This document shows positions 1-6,664 of a stretch of 21,520 bases of DNA, in pieces. The translations under genes and the position numbers were made by a program. A model generated the notes under the pieces. That model was not told where the DNA came from. It was given only the letters and a program-made list of their open reading frames with translations, and did no database searches. Origin of the DNA: Candidatus Shapirobacteria bacterium (GTDB lineage: Bacteria; Patescibacteriota; Microgenomatia; UBA12405); NCBI GenBank assembly GCA_009885205.1, contig VFLE01000168.1, positions 1-21,520 of the forward strand, in the 5' to 3' direction. The first letter of the stretch is position 1. Each line of letters begins with the position of its first letter.

Positions 1-152
1 CGAGAAAACTTTATTATTTTTTTATTAATTATGTCTTTTGGATCACCTATAAAACTTTTGGCATTTAAAATGTCGATAGATACTATTTTTTTGTTTAACA
101 ATTTGTCTTGCAGAAAAATTTTGACAACTTCGACTTCGGGTAATTCGGGCAT
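1..152 (-). CDS. mutM: Formamidopyrimidine-DNA glycosylase, N-terminal part (runs off the window)
   Basis: The minus strand from 152 begins with ATG and encodes MPELPEVEVVK, the hallmark N-terminus of the Fpg/MutM family; about 50 residues are present before the window edge. In this family the residue after Met (Pro2) becomes the N-terminal nucleophile and Glu3 is catalytic; both are present. The enzyme removes 8-oxoguanine and ring-opened purines from DNA and then nicks the strand. The start lies 3 bases after the stop of the dehydrogenase gene upstream, so it is probably the last visible gene of the unit starting near 2395. A TATAAT sequence overlaps the end of the upstream gene 2 bases before the ATG, too close to place a promoter confidently. 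The rest of the protein, including the zinc finger, lies outside the window. A Nudix hydrolase at 4425 could act in the same oxidised-guanine defence. Confidence 0.9.
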   Translation of the reverse strand, partial: MPELPEVEVVKIFLQDKLLNKKIVSIDILNAKSFIGDPKDIINKKIIKFS

Positions 153-155
153 AAA

Positions 156-1130
156 TTATAAATTTATACAATTTGTAAGATCGCCATTTAAATAGTTTTT
201 AATATTTTGGACAAACATATTGCCAAGTGTAACACTTGATTCTTTTGATACACCAGCAATATGAGGAGTGACAATTACATTAGGAAGATTTACCATTTCT
301 TGAATTTCAACTGAATAGTTTTTAACATTAAATGGCTCGGTAATCATTAAGTCCAATGCGGCACCAAAAATTTTATGGTGAATAAGTGAGCTAGCTAAGG
401 CGTATTCATCGACAACAGTATGTCTTGACACATTCACGAGTATTGAGGTAGTTTTCATTAAACCGATTTCTGTTTTGCCAATTAAATGTAAAGTGTCTTT
501 TGTTAACGGGACAGCCAAAATAACTATGTCAGACTTTTGTAATAATTTGTTTAATGAAACAATATTATCAACATAATTACTTGCAATTTTTTTAGTAGAA
601 TCGTGGAGTGTGACCAACACCTTTAATCCATAACCTTTGGATATTTGTGATATTCGTGAACCAACATGGCCGTAACCAATAATACCAACGGTTTTACCCA
701 TTAGCTCATTACCCTCAAAATAGCGATACATCCAACCGCCCGACTTGACATGTGATTGGGCGGAAGGAATTTTACGAAAAAGTGAAGTAATTAGAGAAAA
801 TGCAAATTCGGCGACAGCATTGGCATTAAATCCTGGACAATTATATACTTTTATACCTTTGGATTTGGCATAGACGTGATCGATATTGTCGTATCCGACT
901 GATTGACAAAAAATTGCCTTTAAGTTAGGCGAAGAGTCGATTATGTTTTTGTTTATGTTGACAAATATATCTTGAGTAATAATGTCGGACGTACCTATTC
1001 GTCTTATTACTTCAAAATTATTTACTGGTGAATCAGGATAAGTAATAATCTTGCTAATTTGTGAGATATTTCGGATTTGATCAAAATATGTTTTTTTAAC
1101 AAATGGTATGTCGATTGAAGTAAAAATCAT
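156..1130 (-). CDS. D-2-hydroxyacid dehydrogenase, NAD-dependent
   Basis: This 324-residue protein has the family's usual length. The nucleotide-binding loop is intact: GYGHVG at residues 152-157 gives G-x-G-x-x-G in the setting GKTVGIIGYG. The catalytic trio is present: Arg236 in LVNVSR, Glu265 in ITEP and His290 in TPHIAG. By family knowledge it interconverts a 2-keto acid and a D-2-hydroxy acid with NAD(P)H in the cytoplasm; the substrate cannot be read from sequence (phosphoglycerate, glyoxylate/hydroxypyruvate and lactate enzymes share these motifs). The start is 2 bases after the stop of the gene upstream, so the two are co-transcribed, with mutM 3 bases further on. The neighbour upstream is a degenerate paralogue carrying a DNA-binding domain and may regulate this gene. 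There is no Shine-Dalgarno sequence before the ATG. Confidence 0.9.
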   Translation of the reverse strand: MIFTSIDIPFVKKTYFDQIRNISQISKIITYPDSPVNNFEVIRRIGTSDIITQDIFVNINKNIIDSSPNLKAIFCQSVGYDNIDHVYAKSKGIKVYNCPGFNANAVAEFAFSLITSLFRKIPSAQSHVKSGGWMYRYFEGNELMGKTVGIIGYGHVGSRISQISKGYGLKVLVTLHDSTKKIASNYVDNIVSLNKLLQKSDIVILAVPLTKDTLHLIGKTEIGLMKTTSILVNVSRHTVVDEYALASSLIHHKIFGAALDLMITEPFNVKNYSVEIQEMVNLPNVIVTPHIAGVSKESSVTLGNMFVQNIKNYLNGDLTNCINL

Positions 1131-1132
1131 AT

Positions 1133-2395
1133 TTAAATTAACAAATAAGAATCATCACCTTTGGCATAGGCAACTAACCTATCGACAGATGTCTTGTTCA
1201 TATTTATAACTGAATCTTGGGTATACCACGCAATGTCGGGAGTAATAATTACATTTGGTAAATATAATATCTTGGATACTTCTGATGCTCGACTGTCACC
1301 AATTGAAACATCAGGAAAATAATCAAAAGCAATTCCTTTGATTTTACCTAAATATATCAATTCTCGAATACAATCGAAATCAATCTCTTTGTGTTTGAAT
1401 ACACTAATAATATAAACTGGGTTGACTATTTGATCTAAAAAATTATGATTTAGTTTGCCAATTAGGGCTTTATTTTCGTCACCTGTCCACGAAACATAAA
1501 ATAGATCAGCACTATTAAATACTTCGAACTTACTTGCAAATCGAGATAATCCATATATTGCTGGATTTTCGTTTTTATCTTCTGTGTATATTGATACTTC
1601 CACACCAAGACTTTTTAATGACTGAACCAAATCTTTCGTACCATCATCAACGCCAAATATAATTGCTTTTTTACCTCGAAGCTGACTTCCTTTAAAAAAA
1701 CGAAAGTCACTAACACCAGATTGAACTTGAGTTGAGGCGGGAATAGTTTGACGTAACAAGGCAAAAGTTTGAGAAATTAAGAATTCGGAAATTGCGATTG
1801 ATTTATACGAATAAGGAATATTTGAGACTCTAACACTGTGTTTTTTGCAGGCGCCAATGTCTACATAACGATACATATGAGTCGAAAGATGCATATATTG
1901 TAAGTTTGGTAATTTATCCAAGACGTCGGCGGTGATATCACATGCCCAATTGTTTAGAATTACATCGGCATCTCGTGTGCGATTAACAAACTCGTCTTGA
2001 GTCAAATACAATTGAGTATCAGAATAATCAACTAAATTGTAATATTTTTTTAAAATATTTTTTGAATTAAGGGTTAGATCAAAATAATTTGGAATAACCA
2101 AATTTAGTTTCTGCCCGCGTGATCGCCGTTTTACGATATCAAGATTGTTAATTTCTTTCAAATTATCTTGTAAACTTTTTATCTGGCTATTAAAATAGTC
2201 ATTTATCGTATCTCCAGTATTGGCTATGTAAACTATTTTCCTAGACTGTTTGTAAGAAGTAATAAGGTTTGACTTGAGTAGATTGTTTAGATGGTAAATG
2301 ACAGCTGTTCTACTTAACTTAAATTCCTTAATAATATCGTAGATACTGGATCCGCGCGAGTTTTTGAGATATTTTAATAGGGTTATTTCATTCAC
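1133..2395 (-). CDS. Winged-helix DNA-binding protein fused to an inactivated D-2-hydroxyacid dehydrogenase fold
   Basis: Residues about 3-60 form a winged helix-turn-helix (helices around SIYDIIKEF and SRTAVIYHLNNL, then a wing around ITSYKQSRKIVYIA), followed by a short charged linker. Residues about 95-420 follow the D-2-hydroxyacid dehydrogenase fold and align along their length with the next gene's product, for example LPNVIITPDIA against LPNVIVTPHIA. The functional residues are lost: in the Rossmann loop the second and third glycines become Asp250 and Thr253, catalytic Arg becomes Lys334, catalytic His becomes Asp387, and the Glu has no clear equivalent. I infer a transcription regulator using a dead enzyme as ligand sensor, comparable in idea to CtBP; no known family name is claimed. 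An upstream TTG at 2416 would add 7 residues, but it would place the TATAAT at 2402-2407 inside the gene, so I prefer the GTG at 2395. It heads the unit with the active dehydrogenase and mutM. Confidence 0.75.
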   Translation of the reverse strand: MNEITLLKYLKNSRGSSIYDIIKEFKLSRTAVIYHLNNLLKSNLITSYKQSRKIVYIANTGDTINDYFNSQIKSLQDNLKEINNLDIVKRRSRGQKLNLVIPNYFDLTLNSKNILKKYYNLVDYSDTQLYLTQDEFVNRTRDADVILNNWACDITADVLDKLPNLQYMHLSTHMYRYVDIGACKKHSVRVSNIPYSYKSIAISEFLISQTFALLRQTIPASTQVQSGVSDFRFFKGSQLRGKKAIIFGVDDGTKDLVQSLKSLGVEVSIYTEDKNENPAIYGLSRFASKFEVFNSADLFYVSWTGDENKALIGKLNHNFLDQIVNPVYIISVFKHKEIDFDCIRELIYLGKIKGIAFDYFPDVSIGDSRASEVSKILYLPNVIITPDIAWYTQDSVINMNKTSVDRLVAYAKGDDSYLLI

Positions 2396-2401
2396 GTAGT
2401 A

Positions 2402-2443
2402 ATTATAACCCGACAAAGTGTCAAATTGAATAGACAGTTGACA
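2402..2443 (-). promoter_or_regulatory. Promoter and candidate operator of the winged-helix/dehydrogenase unit
   Basis: On the minus strand TATAAT (2407 to 2402) ends 6 bases before the GTG start at 2395. Just upstream is an inverted repeat TGTCAA-N13-TTGACA (2419-2443) covering the -35 region, where no good -35 hexamer is seen. An inverted repeat here suits autoregulation by the winged-helix protein it precedes; that link is inference. Confidence 0.5.
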
Positions 2444-2446
2444 TAT

Positions 2447-3367
2447 TTAAATCAAATCATCTAGATCAACGGCGGAGACGGTGGAGTTTTTGGCTAGTCG
2501 TTCGAGGCCGACAAGCATGTCGGTGAGGGAATCTTTAATACTAGAAATAGAGTTTAATAAAACTTGAGTTTGAACGACATAACCCATGATTAAGACTAAA
2601 TCGGAAACTTGTTTGTTGCCAACAGTTACTAAATAAATTAAATAAAGAAGAATTAGAGAATAAAAAACTACCGCCGTATTTTGTAATAAAGACCATTCGT
2701 TGTGACCCCAATTGGCAACACGACGAAAATGGCGGGACCAAGATTTTTGTTCGAGGTCAAAATCGTTACTGTCTTGTAATTTGGCATAATAAGTTTCGGT
2801 ATGAGTGTTTAAAATATCCTTAAGATGGGCATAATGCTGGGTGGTATAGATGTCGATGGCAAAATAAATAAAAATGTAGGCAAAATTTAAAATAAAAACG
2901 CGAAAGTCGAGAAAAAATAAAATAGGAGGGATAAGACAAAGAGAAACAATTGAATCAATACCTGGTTGCTTGATTAAATTGAGAGTGACTGAGGAAGCAT
3001 CGGCAAAATTGCGGATTGACTGAACGATTTCGTGGCGTTCAGATTTGGACTCGGTTTTTAAATCAGATAAAAAAAAGTTATGAATATCAAAAGAAATGGA
3101 GGAAATTTCGTATTCGAGCTTGGTAATAGAACGAAGACGAAGAAAATTGTCGATGATACGGACAACAAAGATCCAAATTAAAGCCCAAAGGATGGGAATA
3201 AAGGAAGAATGTTTTTCTAAAAGATTGATGACTTGGGAAAACTGATAAATAGTGACTAGAGGTAAAATAGCCGAGATAAAACGAACAAAAAGCCAGAAAA
3301 AGAAAGCTTTTTTGTTAGTTGCGAGTTGAAGTATAAAAGAGATAACACGATAAGACCTTTTGTCCAT
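2447..3367 (-). CDS. ABC exporter-type transmembrane domain protein without ATPase domain
   Basis: The 306-residue protein has about six hydrophobic segments (roughly residues 22-42, 57-72, 138-153, 156-172, 230-248 and 255-273), with long amphipathic stretches after the second and fourth, as in the membrane half of type I ABC exporters (LEYEISSISFDIHNFFL resembles intracellular coupling-helix regions). The polypeptide stops at GLERLAKNSTV, about where the linker to a nucleotide-binding domain would start; no Walker A or signature motif is present and no ATPase gene lies beside it. It may pair with an ATPase encoded elsewhere or be a relic or repurposed membrane protein. It is divergent from trxB, with only 37 bases between the starts. 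TATACT (3380 to 3375, minus) ends 7 bases before the ATG. Substrate unknown. Family assignment is moderate because it rests on topology and weak similarity. Confidence 0.6.
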   Translation of the reverse strand: MDKRSYRVISFILQLATNKKAFFFWLFVRFISAILPLVTIYQFSQVINLLEKHSSFIPILWALIWIFVVRIIDNFLRLRSITKLEYEISSISFDIHNFFLSDLKTESKSERHEIVQSIRNFADASSVTLNLIKQPGIDSIVSLCLIPPILFFLDFRVFILNFAYIFIYFAIDIYTTQHYAHLKDILNTHTETYYAKLQDSNDFDLEQKSWSRHFRRVANWGHNEWSLLQNTAVVFYSLILLYLIYLVTVGNKQVSDLVLIMGYVVQTQVLLNSISSIKDSLTDMLVGLERLAKNSTVSAVDLDDLI

Positions 3368-3374
3368 ATTAATT

Positions 3375-3399
3375 AGTATATATATTTTCTTGATAAAAT
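3375..3399. promoter_or_regulatory. Overlapping divergent promoters for the ABC membrane gene and trxB
   Basis: For trxB, an extended -10 (TG-A-TAAAAT, 3391-3399, plus) ends 5 bases before the ATG at 3405. For the ABC membrane gene, TATACT (3375-3380, minus) ends 7 bases before the ATG at 3367. The two -10 elements are 13 bases apart, so polymerases on the two promoters would probably exclude one another. Both predict mRNAs with no or almost no leader. Confidence 0.5.
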
Positions 3400-3404
3400 A
3401 CTCT

Positions 3405-4388
3405 ATGAATGAAAATGTTTATGACACAATAATCGTAGGTAGCGGGCCAGCGGGACTGACGGCGGCGATTTATAACGTTAGGGCTAATTTAAAAACATTG
3501 GTTTTGGGAGGAGACGAACCAGGGGGACAATTGACACTGACCACCCATGTGGAGAATTATCCTGGTTTTGCCAAAGGAATAGGTGGTTTGAAATTGATGA
3601 TGGATATGCAAGAGCAAACTCGAAACTTAGGTGTTGAAATAAGAAACGGATATGTTTCGAGAATTTCCAAAAAACAAACTAACAATTTCCAAATTATTTT
3701 AGACAACAACGAAATATTAGAATCAAAAGCAATAATTGTGGCGACAGGGGCAAAAGCAAAATGGTTGGGATTGCCAAAAGAGAAAGAATTAATAGGCAAG
3801 GGAGTATCATCTTGCGCTACTTGTGACGGGGCGTTTTTTAGAGACAAGGTTGTGGTGGTGGTAGGTGGCGGTGATGTAGCGGGAGAAGATGCCTGGTTTT
3901 TGTCAAAATTTGCGTCAAAAGTTTATATAATCCACAGGCGAGATAAATTTAGAATGCAAGTGGCGGTGGCAAAAAAAATTGAAAATAACCCAAAGATAGA
4001 GGTTGTTTGGAATAGTGAGGTAATAAATATAAACTTCAAACTTCCTGCCTCGCCGGCAGGCAGGCAAACTTCAAACACAAAACTAGAAAATATTTTGGTA
4101 AAAAATAATCAGACGGGGGAAGAAAAAATAATGTCGATAGATGGGTTGTTTGTGGCGATTGGCCATGATCCAGCAACATCGTTTGTTAAAAAAAATGTTA
4201 ACTTGAAAGAAGGGGGTCAAATAATTGTAGGAAAAGATTTAGAATTCCCAACCATGTCGTCAGTCCCAGGAATTTTTGCGGCTGGTGACTGTGTGGATGA
4301 TGTTTATCGACAGGCAATTGTAGCGGCCGGCGATGGCTGTAAGGCGGCGATGGATGCGGAAAGATGGTTGGAGACAATTAAAAATTAA
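3405..4388 (+). CDS. trxB: Thioredoxin reductase
   Basis: This 327-residue flavoprotein has the full low-molecular-weight thioredoxin reductase pattern: FAD loop GSGPAG at 12-17, redox pair Cys137-Ala-Thr-Cys140, NADPH loop GGGDVAGED at 154-162, the HRR-x3-R phosphate clamp from His177 to Arg183, and the second FAD motif GIFAAGDC at 289-296. It transfers electrons from NADPH through FAD to thioredoxin in the cytoplasm; no thioredoxin gene is in the window. The start at 3405 is chosen because the fold begins at once (VYDTIIVGSG) and an extended -10 sits just upstream; an in-frame ATG at 3360 would overlap the divergent gene. Oddity: residues about 210-224 are encoded by a GC-rich palindromic mini-repeat (LPASPAGRQTSN) lodged between two strands of the NADPH domain. 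No frame is broken, so the enzyme is probably functional. Confidence 0.95.
   Translation: MNENVYDTIIVGSGPAGLTAAIYNVRANLKTLVLGGDEPGGQLTLTTHVENYPGFAKGIGGLKLMMDMQEQTRNLGVEIRNGYVSRISKKQTNNFQIILDNNEILESKAIIVATGAKAKWLGLPKEKELIGKGVSSCATCDGAFFRDKVVVVVGGGDVAGEDAWFLSKFASKVYIIHRRDKFRMQVAVAKKIENNPKIEVVWNSEVININFKLPASPAGRQTSNTKLENILVKNNQTGEEKIMSIDGLFVAIGHDPATSFVKKNVNLKEGGQIIVGKDLEFPTMSSVPGIFAAGDCVDDVYRQAIVAAGDGCKAAMDAERWLETIKN
4033..4076 (+). repeat. Palindromic mini-repeat (family A) inside trxB
   Basis: The GC-rich core CCTGCC-TCGCC-GGCAGG can fold into a hairpin with 6 base pairs and a 5-base loop; it is followed by CAGGCAA and flanked on both sides by CTTCAAA-type heptamers. The same unit occurs at 11143-11186, 13013-13050 and, diverged, at 13461-13493. 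Here it is translated as LPASPAGRQTSN. Confidence 0.9.
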
Positions 4389-4413
4389 AAATTATGAATT
4401 ACGAATTAGGGGT

Positions 4414-4419
4414 TATAAT
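4414..4419 (+). promoter_or_regulatory. -10 element of the Nudix gene
   Basis: A perfect TATAAT ends 5 bases before the ATG at 4425, which places the transcript start at or next to the start codon. The best -35 match (TTATGA at 4392-4397, spacer 16) is weak. It lies between the trxB stop and the Nudix start, so the Nudix gene can be transcribed on its own. Confidence 0.5.
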
Positions 4420-4424
4420 TTGGC

Positions 4425-4877
4425 ATGTCTGGAACAGGAGTAAAAAAGATGGTGTTGGGATTTGTGTTCAATAAAGATTTGTCAAAAGTATTACTGGTAA
4501 ACAGACAAAATGCCAAACAAGAATGGCAAAACGGAAAAGATAATGGACTGGGAGGAAAGGTTGAAGGAGAAGAAACCCCGTTAGCAGCGATGGTTCGAGA
4601 ATTTGAAGAAGAGTCAGAAGGGATTAGAATTGACAACTGGATCCAATTTGGTTCAATTGGTGGAGAAGGTTGGCAGGTGGTTCTATTTTGTACAACGACA
4701 GATTTAATTGTCAATGATTTTTCTAAGGAAACTCGTGAGGGACTAGTGAGATGGTGTGATACCAACCAATTACCAAAGACTGTTATTAAGAATTTGTTAG
4801 TTCTAGTTCCAGCAGCGAAACATAAATTAGAACATTTGAACACTAACGACACAGAAATAAAGTTGTTTATTTCTTGA
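4425..4877 (+). CDS. Nudix hydrolase, MutT/MTH1-like
   Basis: The 150-residue protein carries the Nudix box from Gly44 to Ile67: GGKVEGEETPLAAMVREF followed by EEESEGI. The pattern G-x5-E-x7-R-E-U-x-E-E is met; one extra residue lies between the EE pair and the closing Gly-Ile. The metal-binding glutamates of REFEEE are present. Family members hydrolyse nucleoside diphosphates linked to another moiety; the surroundings GLGGKVEGEE and WQVVLFC recall oxidised-purine triphosphatases, so cleaning 8-oxo-dGTP is a reasonable but unproven guess. It follows trxB by 36 bases but has its own -10 box. Its end faces the GT4 gene tail to tail with 2 bases between stops. Confidence 0.85.
   Translation: MSGTGVKKMVLGFVFNKDLSKVLLVNRQNAKQEWQNGKDNGLGGKVEGEETPLAAMVREFEEESEGIRIDNWIQFGSIGGEGWQVVLFCTTTDLIVNDFSKETREGLVRWCDTNQLPKTVIKNLLVLVPAAKHKLEHLNTNDTEIKLFIS
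4853..4874. terminator. Possible weak bidirectional terminator hairpin
   Basis: A perfect inverted repeat of 9 bases around a GTTG loop (AGAAATAAA / TTTATTTCT) lies at the convergent ends of the Nudix and GT4 genes, within the last codons of the Nudix gene. The stem is nearly all A-T, so it would be unstable; low confidence as a real terminator. Confidence 0.25.
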
Positions 4878-4879
4878 AA

Positions 4880-6001
4880 TTAGCCGACGAGTTTTTTTAT
4901 TTTCTCAACGAAAACCTGTTTGCTGAATCTTTGAGCATTAGCAACGCAATCAGAATATTTTAGATTTAGTTTTTGAAAATTCTTGATAGCGTCAACACAG
5001 GATTCGGTAGTTAAATTGTCAAATAAAATTCCTGTTTTGCCATTAATAACCGTTTCGGGAATTCCCCCACTATTGTAACCAATTACCGGACAGCCTAAAG
5101 CTTGGGCTTCGACAGAGACAATTCCAAAATCCTCATTGTCGGATGAGAAAATGTAGGCTTTGGCATTTGCAAACAGCTCGTTTCGTTGTTCGTTGGTAAC
5201 TTCACCAACAAATTCGATAGTTGGTCCAGCTATCTTTTTTAATTTTTCATAAAACCCAGCAAAACCACGACCAAAAATTTTTAAAGGTAATTTTAATTGG
5301 TTACAGGCAAGAATAGCAATGTCGTAGCGTTTGGCTAGAGTGAGGCGGCCACCTGCCAAAAAATAAGAATTTTTTGGAATTTCCAATTTCCAATTTCCAA
5401 TTTCCAAAGAATTAGGAATATCGACGGGAGGATTAACAATAACTGAATCTCGATGATAAAATTTTTTGATGCGAGAGGCAGTGGTGGATGAATTGGCAAT
5501 AAATTGATCTACGTTTTGGGCAAATTTGAAATCAAAAAGTCGATAAAAATGAAGTGTAATTTGGAGAGGGATGTTAATTAATTTATAAAACCAAGAATCG
5601 AGAGAGCGAGCGGTAGCTAGGTTATAAAGATAGCGGGGTGGAGTGTGACAATAGCAAATTAATTTGGCGTTTTTTTTATTTAAAGAATTTGGGAAAAAAG
5701 CGCCAGTGGCGGAAGAAATTATTAAATCGTAACTAGAAAAATCAAAAGATTTGAAAGCTAGAGGTGACAAAAAACGGAAAGGACTTAACATTTTATAGGC
5801 AAAAGGAATGTAACCAAAAAAACTTTGGTGAATTCGGTGAGACCATTTTTTTTCGAGTCGGTCACGGTGCGGACCAAAAAAAGATGGACGATAAAGTGAA
5901 GTAAAAATTGGAGCTTCAGGATATAAATCAGACAGAGCTTCGAGAACGGACTCGGCTCCGCCGTATTCTTTGAGGTAGTCGTGAACGAGGGCGATTTTCA
6001 T
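4880..6001 (-). CDS. Glycosyltransferase family 4 (GT-B fold)
   Basis: This 373-residue protein begins MKIALVHDYLKEYGGAE, typical of GT4 enzymes with a glycine-rich N-terminal loop, and carries the E-x7-E motif of retaining GT-B enzymes (Glu290 and Glu298 in EDFGIVSVE), followed by ALGCPVIGYNSGGIPE and a GKTGILF segment. GT4 enzymes transfer sugar from a nucleotide sugar to lipid or glycan acceptors at the inner face of the membrane; the acceptor is unknown. IANSS and LAGGRLTLAKR mark the junction and start of the C-terminal domain. Residues about 198-207 (LEIGNWKLEI) are encoded by four 7-base tandem repeats at the domain linker, a spot tolerant of insertion. The ATG overlaps the TGA of the PIN toxin gene upstream (ATGA), so its translation is probably coupled to the toxin-antitoxin unit, an unusual partnership. 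Confidence 0.9.
   Translation of the reverse strand: MKIALVHDYLKEYGGAESVLEALSDLYPEAPIFTSLYRPSFFGPHRDRLEKKWSHRIHQSFFGYIPFAYKMLSPFRFLSPLAFKSFDFSSYDLIISSATGAFFPNSLNKKNAKLICYCHTPPRYLYNLATARSLDSWFYKLINIPLQITLHFYRLFDFKFAQNVDQFIANSSTTASRIKKFYHRDSVIVNPPVDIPNSLEIGNWKLEIPKNSYFLAGGRLTLAKRYDIAILACNQLKLPLKIFGRGFAGFYEKLKKIAGPTIEFVGEVTNEQRNELFANAKAYIFSSDNEDFGIVSVEAQALGCPVIGYNSGGIPETVINGKTGILFDNLTTESCVDAIKNFQKLNLKYSDCVANAQRFSKQVFVEKIKKLVG
5381..5408. repeat. Heptamer tandem repeat, TTCCAAT x4, inside the GT4 gene
   Basis: Four consecutive copies of TTCCAAT (last copy TTCCAAA) occur. Because 7 is not a multiple of 3, the translation cycles through frames and gives the peptide LEIGNWKLEI with no stop. It shares its 7-base period with CTTCAAA and CATCAAA tracts elsewhere in the window. 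Confidence 0.9.
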
Positions 6002-6402
6002 TTTTCAGTTTTTAAAATTAAATCAAATTTTTTCTTTAATTTTTTATCGAATGTGGCAATACTGTTTATTTTATTGGCCTTACAGTTAAAAAAATGATAG
6101 GCGTCTTCTAAATCATAATTAAATTGTTCAAGGTTATGTATTGCATCTAAAATTACCTGTTTCTCGGGTAAAATTAAAAAATTAAAATTACAAACAGATA
6201 ATAATGCCTTTTTGACCTGAAGATTACTAAATTTATAAATTTTTCCTAAGACCCAATATATTTCAAAAATAACTATAAGGTCGGTAGTAACAACAATTTC
6301 ACCCTCACTGGCTCTTGAAATTAAATTTTTTACTTCTTTAAACTGATTAGTACCATCATTAATTAAAAAACGTAAGAAATAGTTTGTGTCTATAAAAATC
6401 AT
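5998..6402 (-). CDS. vapC: PIN-domain ribonuclease toxin (VapC family)
   Basis: The 134-residue protein has the PIN acidic set: Asp5 in FIDTNYFL, Glu47 in IFEIYWVL, Asp97/Asp100 in YDLEDAYH and Asp119 in TFDKKL. VapC toxins are magnesium-dependent RNases that cut tRNA or rRNA and halt growth until bound by their antitoxin. The ATG overlaps the TGA of the AbrB-like antitoxin gene (ATGA, 6399-6402), the usual antitoxin-first coupling, and its own TGA overlaps the GT4 start. The length and all acidic positions look intact, so the toxin is probably active. The RNA target cannot be predicted from sequence. Confidence 0.88.
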   Translation of the reverse strand: MIFIDTNYFLRFLINDGTNQFKEVKNLISRASEGEIVVTTDLIVIFEIYWVLGKIYKFSNLQVKKALLSVCNFNFLILPEKQVILDAIHNLEQFNYDLEDAYHFFNCKANKINSIATFDKKLKKKFDLILKTEK

Positions 6403-6656
6403 GGAGTATAGTTGGCAAAGTGTTCTTCTTTGGCGATTTGAATTAATTTATCTAAATCCATATTTTGATATTTTTTTGGTAAAACCAAAGAACCGGCAAC
6501 CCGGCGAACAATATTAATCGTTGGCTCAATTTTTATTATGCCATTTTCAAAAGAAAAAGAAAGTTTATGTCCTTTTTTTAGATTGGCTGATTTGATAATT
6601 TGGGCAGGGATGGTGACCTGACCTTTGCTGGTTAAAGTTCCTGATTGGGTGATCAT
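6399..6656 (-). CDS. vapB: AbrB/SpoVT-type antitoxin (VapB family)
   Basis: The 85-residue protein starts with a swapped-hairpin AbrB domain: LTSKGQVTIPAQIIKSANLKKGHKL (about residues 8-32), then a strand ENGIIKIEP. The rest (VAGSLVLPKKYQNMDLDKLIQIAKEEHFANY) looks like a flexible tail that would wrap around the PIN toxin. It should bind DNA as a dimer upstream of its own gene and neutralise VapC. Its promoter is the best consensus match in the window and carries repeated TGCAAGGAG sites. The -10 ends 8 bases from the ATG and no Shine-Dalgarno sequence lies between. Confidence 0.88.
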   Translation of the reverse strand: MITQSGTLTSKGQVTIPAQIIKSANLKKGHKLSFSFENGIIKIEPTINIVRRVAGSLVLPKKYQNMDLDKLIQIAKEEHFANYTP

Positions 6657-6664
6657 ATAAGGAG

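Noticed and set aside
2396..2416. TTG start at 2416 for the winged-helix protein
   Set aside because: TATAAT at 2402-2407 would fall inside the gene; the GTG at 2395 has the same -10 spacing as other starts here. Not excluded, as it changes only 7 residues.
3360..3404. Longer trxB start (ATG at 3360) adding a hydrophobic N-terminus
   Set aside because: It would overlap the divergent gene and its promoter, and the added residues precede a fold that in this family starts right at the ATG at 3405, with a -10 box placed just before it.
4406..4852. Minus-strand open frame opposite the Nudix gene
   Set aside because: It overlaps almost all of a gene with a clear Nudix box and has no promoter or recognisable product.
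5998..6402. TGA read as glycine, as in some Patescibacteria
   Set aside because: TGA codons end several genes here exactly at ATGA overlaps, and no conserved glycine is encoded by TGA in the domains examined.
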